Positions 6,530 to 10,860 of a DNA stretch of 10,860 bases are shown in pieces. The stretch covers positions 1 through 10,860 of the forward strand of contig JBJHCA010000097.1 of the NCBI GenBank assembly GCA_050485785.1. The letters run 5' to 3'. Under the pieces are notes generated by a model. The model did not search any database. It was not told the DNA's origin and saw only the letters and a list, made by a program, of their open reading frames with translations. A program made the position numbers and the translations under genes. Position 1 is the first letter of the stretch. Every line of letters starts with the position of its first letter. This DNA comes from JBJHCA01 sp050485785. Its GTDB lineage: Bacteria; Bacteroidota; Bacteroidia; Chitinophagales; Saprospiraceae.

Positions 6530-7462
6530 TTGTGTACTGTGTGGTGTAGACGAAACTTTATAAAAACGTTGGGAACTTCTGCCCTGGCTTTGGCAGGAGG
6601 TGCTTTTTCGGCTTCGGGAAAACCGATGGAAGAAAGAAGTCCGTTTACCCGCGTTACCATATTGCATACCAACGATGTCCACAGCCGCATAGATCCTTTC
6701 CCAATGGACGGCAGTTCACTGCAGGGCAGAGGAGGTGCTGCGCGCAGAGCAGCTATCATCAACCGCATCCGGGAACAGGAAGAGCATGTGTTGCTTTTTG
6801 ATTCCGGGGATATTTTCCAGGGCACACCTTATTTCAACATGTTTGAAGGAGAGCCCGAATTTATGTTGATGGAATCGATGCAATACGATGCGGCCACTTT
6901 GGGCAATCACGATTTTGATGCCGGGATGGAAGTGCTTACGGAGAGGCAATCGCTCATCAGCTTCCCCTTTGTTTGCAGCAATTACCATTTTGACGATACC
7001 GGTATGGAAGGCCATACCCGCCCGTATCACATCATCCGGAAAGGTCCGGTAAAAATCGGCATTATCGGCCTGGGCATAGAACTGCAAGGCCTTGCAGCGG
7101 AAGTGCTTTACCGGGGTACCCGGGTAAGCTCAGCCCTGGATGCCGCAAAGCAGTACGCCAATATTTTGCGCAATGATTATCAGTGCGACTATATTATAGC
7201 ATTATCGCATTTGGGGCACCAATACGCTGACCGGCGTATTTCCGATGTGCTCATAGCGCAAAACACTACCGATATCGATCTCATACTTGGAGGTCATACG
7301 CATACCTTTATGGAACAGCCCGAAATTGTGGCCAATGCCGAAGGAAAGCCAGTAATTATCCACCAGGCCGGCTGGGCCGGTGTAGTACTGGGGCGCGTGG
7401 ATATCGTTTTTGAACAGCATCGAAAAAACCGGTGCACCCTTTGTAGAAATCTACTTGTTTAG
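6530..7462 (+). CDS. Tat-exported metallophosphatase (5'-nucleotidase catalytic domain)
   Basis: A 310-residue calcineurin-like phosphoesterase, the catalytic N-terminal domain of a UshA-type 5'-nucleotidase. Metal-site motifs are in order: D49 and H51 (NDVHSR), D91 in DSGDIFQG (91-98), GNHD (125-128), H227 (SHLGH) and GGHTHTF (254-260). The N-terminus holds a twin-arginine motif, RRNFIK (7-12), then a hydrophobic stretch (about 13-29), so it is probably exported folded by Tat. It lacks the substrate-binding domain, which the lipoprotein gene upstream encodes; the two probably act together. The start is TTG at 6530, with AAAGGA 11 bases upstream; GTG at 6539 is an alternative and no ATG is available. 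The last residues (about 298-310, with CTLC) look unlike the family and are probably a dispensable tail. dnaA follows after 30 bases. Confidence 0.9.
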   Translation: MCTVWCRRNFIKTLGTSALALAGGAFSASGKPMEERSPFTRVTILHTNDVHSRIDPFPMDGSSLQGRGGAARRAAIINRIREQEEHVLLFDSGDIFQGTPYFNMFEGEPEFMLMESMQYDAATLGNHDFDAGMEVLTERQSLISFPFVCSNYHFDDTGMEGHTRPYHIIRKGPVKIGIIGLGIELQGLAAEVLYRGTRVSSALDAAKQYANILRNDYQCDYIIALSHLGHQYADRRISDVLIAQNTTDIDLILGGHTHTFMEQPEIVANAEGKPVIIHQAGWAGVVLGRVDIVFEQHRKNRCTLCRNLLV

Positions 7463-7492
7463 CCATTATTACCCTTAAAAAGGCAAGAAAAT

Positions 7493-8884
7493 ATGAGTAC
7501 GTCACACGAACGCATTTGGACAAATTGTCTGCAAACTATTGAAAAAAACGTAAACCCCCAGAGCTTCAAAACCTGGTTTGCTCCCATCAAGCCCGTTAAA
7601 CTTGAAGACAGTGCACTGACCATTCAGGTACCCAACCGGTTCTTTTACGAATGGCTCGAAGAACATTATGTAGGTCTGCTTAAAATGACCATCAAGCAGG
7701 AACTGGGCAAGCAGGGAAAGCTCGAATACCAGATTCTGCGCAGAAACGGAAGACCCCAGGGCTCCAAACCCGAAATGAGTACCACGGCACCGCCCGAGGA
7801 AATGCCTGTTAACCCCTTTGTGATCCCCGGCCTGAAAAAACAAAAGATCGACTCCAGGCTTAACAGCAACTATGTTTTCGACAATTACATTGAAGGTGAC
7901 TGTAACCGCCTTGCCCGCTCAGCAGGCATGGCCGTTGCCCGCAAGCCCGGCGGTACTTCCTTTAATCCGCTGGTGGTATTCGGGGATACAGGCCTGGGCA
8001 AAACCCACCTGATCCAGGCTATTGGCAATGAAATCCTGACCAATATTCCCAATAAAACCGTGCTATATGTAGTAGCCGAAGAGTTCACCAATCAGTTTAT
8101 CGAATCGCTCAGAAACAATGCCACCAACGATTTTGTGAATTTCTATCAACAAATTGACGTCCTCATCGTTGACGATATCCAGTTTCTGGCCAATAAACAC
8201 AAAACTCAGGAGATCTTCTTCCATATTTTCAACTTGCTCCATCAAAGCGGCAAACAAATTATCCTGTCCTCTGATCGTGCTCCCAAAGACTTAAACGGCA
8301 TGGAAGAGCGATTGATATCCCGCTTCAAATGGGGCCTGTCAGCCGATATTTCGGTACCCGACCTGGAAACACGCATCGCCATTATGGAGTACAAAATGCT
8401 GAAGGAAGGATTCGACATCCCTTCGGATGTTCTGGAATTCATTTGTTTCAACATTAAAAATAACATTCGCGAGCTGGAAGGCGTACTCACTTCGCTGGTG
8501 GCCCAGTCATCACTCAACCAGCGGGAAGTAGACGTCAATCTGGCCAAAGAAGTGATCAAGAATTTTGTGTCGACCATGTCGCGCGAAATCACCGTGGAGT
8601 TCATTCAGGAACTTGTAGCCGAGCACTTTAAAGTTTCTGTAGATTGTCTTCAGGGTAAAACCCGAAAAAGGACTATTGTACTGGCAAGGCAACTCAGCAT
8701 GTATCTGGCCAAAAAAATGACCTCGCAAAGCCTTAAAACCATTGGAGAAAATTTCGGTGGTCGCGATCACAGCACAGTGATCTACTCCATCAATGCCGTA
8801 CAGGATCTGCTGGATACTGAACCCATGCTCAAAGGAACCGTGGAAGAACTGGAAAAGAAAATTAAACTGAGTCTGAACGCGTAA
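7493..8884 (+). CDS. dnaA: Chromosomal replication initiator protein DnaA
   Basis: DnaA binds DnaA boxes at oriC, forms an ATP-dependent filament and opens the origin. The 463 residues contain all four domains: domain I (about 1-83, helicase-loading and self-interaction), a short linker II (about 84-122), AAA+ domain III and DNA-binding domain IV. In domain III are Walker A GDTGLGKTH (164-172), Walker B LIVDD (224-228), sensor 1 around SSDR (259-262), arginine finger R277 and sensor 2 R326 in NIRELEG. Domain IV carries the signature GRDHSTV (423-429). The ATG lies 30 bases after the metallophosphatase stop with only a weak AAGG upstream, and no promoter or terminator is evident between them, so read-through from that gene is possible. 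A hairpin terminator follows. A candidate DnaA-box cluster lies about 1.2 kb upstream. Confidence 0.97.
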   Translation: MSTSHERIWTNCLQTIEKNVNPQSFKTWFAPIKPVKLEDSALTIQVPNRFFYEWLEEHYVGLLKMTIKQELGKQGKLEYQILRRNGRPQGSKPEMSTTAPPEEMPVNPFVIPGLKKQKIDSRLNSNYVFDNYIEGDCNRLARSAGMAVARKPGGTSFNPLVVFGDTGLGKTHLIQAIGNEILTNIPNKTVLYVVAEEFTNQFIESLRNNATNDFVNFYQQIDVLIVDDIQFLANKHKTQEIFFHIFNLLHQSGKQIILSSDRAPKDLNGMEERLISRFKWGLSADISVPDLETRIAIMEYKMLKEGFDIPSDVLEFICFNIKNNIRELEGVLTSLVAQSSLNQREVDVNLAKEVIKNFVSTMSREITVEFIQELVAEHFKVSVDCLQGKTRKRTIVLARQLSMYLAKKMTSQSLKTIGENFGGRDHSTVIYSINAVQDLLDTEPMLKGTVEELEKKIKLSLNA

Positions 8885-8904
8885 TGCAACATCTGTCTCA
8901 TATC

Positions 8905-8941
8905 AAAGGGCTGCCCGATTTTGTTAGGCGGCCTTTTTTTT
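8905..8941 (+). terminator. Intrinsic terminator of dnaA
   Basis: AAAGGGCTGCC (8905-8915) pairs with GGCGGCCTTT (about 8927-8936) with one bulged G and one G-U pair. A run of eight T completes the terminator, about 20 bases after the dnaA stop. Its left arm resembles that of the clpC terminator at 70-86. Confidence 0.8.
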
Positions 8942-9029
8942 GGGGATATCTCTTTGTTGGGCATTTCCGTCTGTAAGGCATCTCCCATGATAAGTTGAAC
9001 TTGCTTTAGTCAAGCCAAGGTAACCGTAC

Positions 9030-10010
9030 TTATTCCTCCAGCGGCCTGATCACAAAGAAGCCGTCGCTACCCTGCTTCTGATAAAGCGGCATCAGCAACA
9101 TGCCGTCGCATTCGGCCAGTACAGCGCCATAGCGGTCAGTACCCAGCCAGTCGCCTCGCTTTACCGGGGAATAATTATGAAAGCCCCGGCGCATAACAAA
9201 ACTGTCATCCTCAGTAATCCGGTGAATATACTGCAGAACAAACTGCCCGGGCAAATTGGAAGCAAAAGCTTCCAGTCGTTCATCGTGCCGGGTTTCTACA
9301 TACCTGGCCGGCACGCAACCTATGGAGCGCAAACAATTAACTGTCGCTGAAATGGCATTATCGACCGACTCACCCTCCTGGTGTTGACCCGATTCGAACA
9401 CCACCCCGGTGGTAGGCACTCCGGTGTTGGCTTCGGTAAAGTAATCCATGGTAGTGCCCGGCAAACCATCCATAAATCCATGGATAACCGGTACTTTGAG
9501 GTTAAGCCCCATTCTGATGCTGTCCGGATTGGACGTGACCAGACAAAATACCCCGTCGTGCGCAGTGGTAGTATGCAGATCGAGGATATAAACCCTGTCC
9601 GGATTATGCTGTTTCACCAGGTTTTCAACCGCCTCGGTAAGTTCTGCTATTTCACGGTCTTCATCCTGTAGTGCTGCATAGGGTTGCTGCCGAAGCTGTT
9701 GAATGTATTCCGGAATCAGAAAACGGTTCATGTCGCGCTTCAGATACCGCACATTCTTATTTAATGCCTGAAGATTGCCTGCTACACCGGCCAATGTGCC
9801 GGAAAAAGTAAACTCAGGATGCGTATCTTTTTCAAGCTTCAGCAGTTCCAGTACCCTTCTCACAGCCTGCACACCGGCACGCTCATTACCATGAATGCCG
9901 GCTATCACAATCAGCATGGGACCCGGCATATCATGCGTATAACGGCCAATCACCCTGGCCGGCATGTCAAAATTATTTGAGCTTTGTTCTGACGGAGCAA
10001 AAACCTCCAT
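9030..10010 (-). CDS. Zinc-dependent succinylglutamate desuccinylase/aspartoacylase-family hydrolase
   Basis: A 326-residue cytoplasmic metallohydrolase of the AstE/AspA branch of the M14 carboxypeptidase fold, which removes acyl groups from N-acyl amino acids or related amides. Zinc ligands are visible as HGNE (H40, E43) and H146 in DLHTT. DMNR (93-96) matches the DxNR substrate-binding motif, and E206 in FESGQH is the likely catalytic glutamate. A small beta domain lies C-terminal (about 275-326). The true substrate cannot be read from sequence: no arginine-degradation (ast) genes are nearby, so I give no symbol. The frame can begin at a TTG at 10037, but that codon lies in the promoter element, so I choose the ATG at 10010. 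No clear terminator follows; the gene runs toward dnaA. Confidence 0.88.
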   Translation of the reverse strand: MEVFAPSEQSSNNFDMPARVIGRYTHDMPGPMLIVIAGIHGNERAGVQAVRRVLELLKLEKDTHPEFTFSGTLAGVAGNLQALNKNVRYLKRDMNRFLIPEYIQQLRQQPYAALQDEDREIAELTEAVENLVKQHNPDRVYILDLHTTTAHDGVFCLVTSNPDSIRMGLNLKVPVIHGFMDGLPGTTMDYFTEANTGVPTTGVVFESGQHQEGESVDNAISATVNCLRSIGCVPARYVETRHDERLEAFASNLPGQFVLQYIHRITEDDSFVMRRGFHNYSPVKRGDWLGTDRYGAVLAECDGMLLMPLYQKQGSDGFFVIRPLEE

Positions 10011-10034
10011 ATTTCTGTTTTTTATGCAAGCTGG

Positions 10035-10042
10035 CAAATATA
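10035..10042 (-). promoter_or_regulatory. Bacteroidota-type -7 element for the AstE-family gene
   Basis: The minus strand reads TATATTTG, an exact TAnnTTTG match, 24 bases before the ATG at 10010. It covers the alternative TTG start at 10037 and so decides the start. No clear -33 TTG is seen. Confidence 0.6.
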
Positions 10043-10528
10043 AGAAAATTACCCCGTGGAAAAAGTTCGTTCTGACCGGGTTCCGGTCTTTTCGCAGCCA
10101 TTTTTTTAGTATACCCAGCCACTCGGAGAGCCTATCCCTATTGTGGAATTATCGTGGATACGGGTAAAGAAAGTAGCGAAAAAAGATTCATACGATCTAA
10201 TCCCATTGGCAACCGGCGATAAAATCAGTAACAGTTCATGTTTAGGAAATCTTTAATCCTTTGAGCCTCGTTCAACTGCTGTGCTCATATTTGTATTCAT
10301 TATTAGGATTTTGTTAGTTTTTTATTAAACTAAATGCCCTTATGTACCTGGTGAATTCTGACTATAAACAGCCTGATAGCGTTTTCCAGAGTGCAAAAGT
10401 GATAAGAAAAAAAAAAATTATTCTGCAATGACTTTCTATGCTGAATTAAAAGAATAGGGCTACCCATTTAAGGCATATTGATTTGGATATCAAGAAAGGC
10501 ATATCTTGTACAGATTAAATCAGGAGCG
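10043..10528. other. AT-rich gene-free region before the insertion sequence
   Basis: No credible gene is visible on either strand. It contains a hairpin followed by T (10074-10092), a 7-bp inverted repeat TTAGTTT/AAACTAA (10314-10320 and 10327-10333, 6-base spacer), a run of 11 A (10407-10417), and a direct repeat of AAGGCATAT (10470-10478 and 10496-10504) just before the transposase gene. The right part is probably the left end of the insertion sequence. Confidence 0.6.
10074..10092. terminator. Short hairpin followed by T, possible terminator
   Basis: GACCGG (10074-10079) and CCGGTC (10083-10088) form a perfect 6-bp GC-rich stem with a GTT loop, followed by four T. No gene ends just upstream on the plus strand, so it may instead shield or regulate the AstE-family promoter about 30 bases away. 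Confidence 0.35.
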
Positions 10529-10860
10529 ATGAAAACACTAAAAAGCCTATCAAGGGAGGCCTTTAAAGAGAAGTTTGGTAGTAAAAAGGCATGTATGGAG
10601 TATTTAGCCGAATTGAAGTGGTCTGAGGGCTATAATTGTAGGCGATGTAATCAAACATCATATTCAAGAGGAAAACAGCTTATTAGTAGGCGTTGCAAGT
10701 CATGCGGCTATGACGAATCAGTGACCAGTCATACATTGTTTCATAAACTCAAGTTTGGCATAGATAAGGCTTTTGAAATGTTGTATGAAATAACAACAAG
10801 CAAGAAAGGAGCAAATAGTGTATGGCTAGCTGAACGCTTTGGAGTGAATCAAAAAACTGC
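10457..10860 (+). mobile_element. IS1595-family insertion sequence, left part only
   Basis: The transposase type defines the element; its right end lies outside the window. The left boundary is a guess: GGGCTACCC at 10457 starts with G residues, as many insertion-sequence ends do, and lies 72 bases before the transposase ATG. Without the other terminal repeat or the target duplication it cannot be fixed. Confidence 0.45.
10529..10860 (+). CDS. IS1595-family transposase, N-terminal part (cut by window end)
   Basis: The open frame begins with ATG after AGGAG and runs at least 110 codons to the window edge without a stop. The N-terminal zinc ribbon of IS1595 (ISXO2-like) transposases is visible: CRRC (37-40) and CKSC (57-60), the latter before GYDESVTSHTLFHK (61-74), a typical family segment. 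A helix-turn-helix-like part (about 80-110) follows. The DDE-type catalytic domain must lie beyond the edge, so I cannot say whether the gene is intact. Its base use is more AT-rich than dnaA and the other core genes, consistent with a mobile origin. Confidence 0.88.
   Translation, partial: MKTLKSLSREAFKEKFGSKKACMEYLAELKWSEGYNCRRCNQTSYSRGKQLISRRCKSCGYDESVTSHTLFHKLKFGIDKAFEMLYEITTSKKGANSVWLAERFGVNQKT

Noticed and set aside
7356..7364. TTATCCACC, one mismatch from a DnaA box, upstream of dnaA
   Set aside because: It is a single site within conserved metallophosphatase codons, so it is probably coincidental, though autoregulation of dnaA cannot be excluded.
7443..7454. GTAGA-AA-TCTAC inverted repeat just before dnaA
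   Set aside because: The 5-bp arms lie within the metallophosphatase coding end and have no T tract; too short to call a terminator or operator.
10011..10037. TTG start at 10037 for the AstE-family gene
   Set aside because: The codon lies inside the TATATTTG promoter element; the ATG at 10010 is free of it.

Overview
The window looks like a chromosomal housekeeping region of a member of the Bacteroidota. Three promoters carry the TAnnTTTG -7 element typical of that phylum. A 5'-nucleotidase is divided between two genes (a lipoprotein with the C-terminal domain and a Tat-exported metallophosphatase), a small membrane-anchored protein resembles a family I know only from Bacteroidota, and an anti-sigma-antagonist gene directly precedes the ribonuclease Z gene. 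I cannot assign a genus.

Layout, left to right. On the minus strand, clpC (Clp protease ATPase) ends in a strong hairpin terminator. A 270-base divergent region with a 16-base perfect palindrome separates clpC from a plus-strand pair: a STAS-domain anti-sigma factor antagonist and rnz (tRNA 3' processing). rnz runs 15 bases into a convergent gene for an A-type Fe-S carrier (HesB/IscA family). Divergent from that, on the plus strand, lie a small membrane-anchored conserved protein, the lipoprotein 5'-nucleotidase C-terminal domain, a 383-base gene-free stretch, the Tat-exported metallophosphatase, and dnaA with a terminator. A minus-strand zinc-dependent AstE/aspartoacylase-type hydrolase follows. 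After about 490 gene-free, AT-rich bases, the window ends inside the transposase of an IS1595-family insertion sequence, the only clearly mobile DNA here.

Functional links: the two nucleotidase halves together supply the two domains found in one UshA-type polypeptide, and probably handle nucleotides outside the cytoplasm. The 383-base gap between them, about 1 kb upstream of dnaA, contains tandem TTTTCnACA boxes like DnaA-binding sites, an AT-rich tract and several inverted repeats, so it is a weak candidate for oriC or a regulatory region. clpC (protein quality control), the STAS protein (likely partner-switching control), rnz and the Fe-S carrier are unrelated core functions.

I found no clear undescribed system, CRISPR array, rRNA or tRNA. 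The best leads are the clpC palindrome, whose arms match the CtsR heptad but in inverted orientation, and the candidate origin between the nucleotidase genes.
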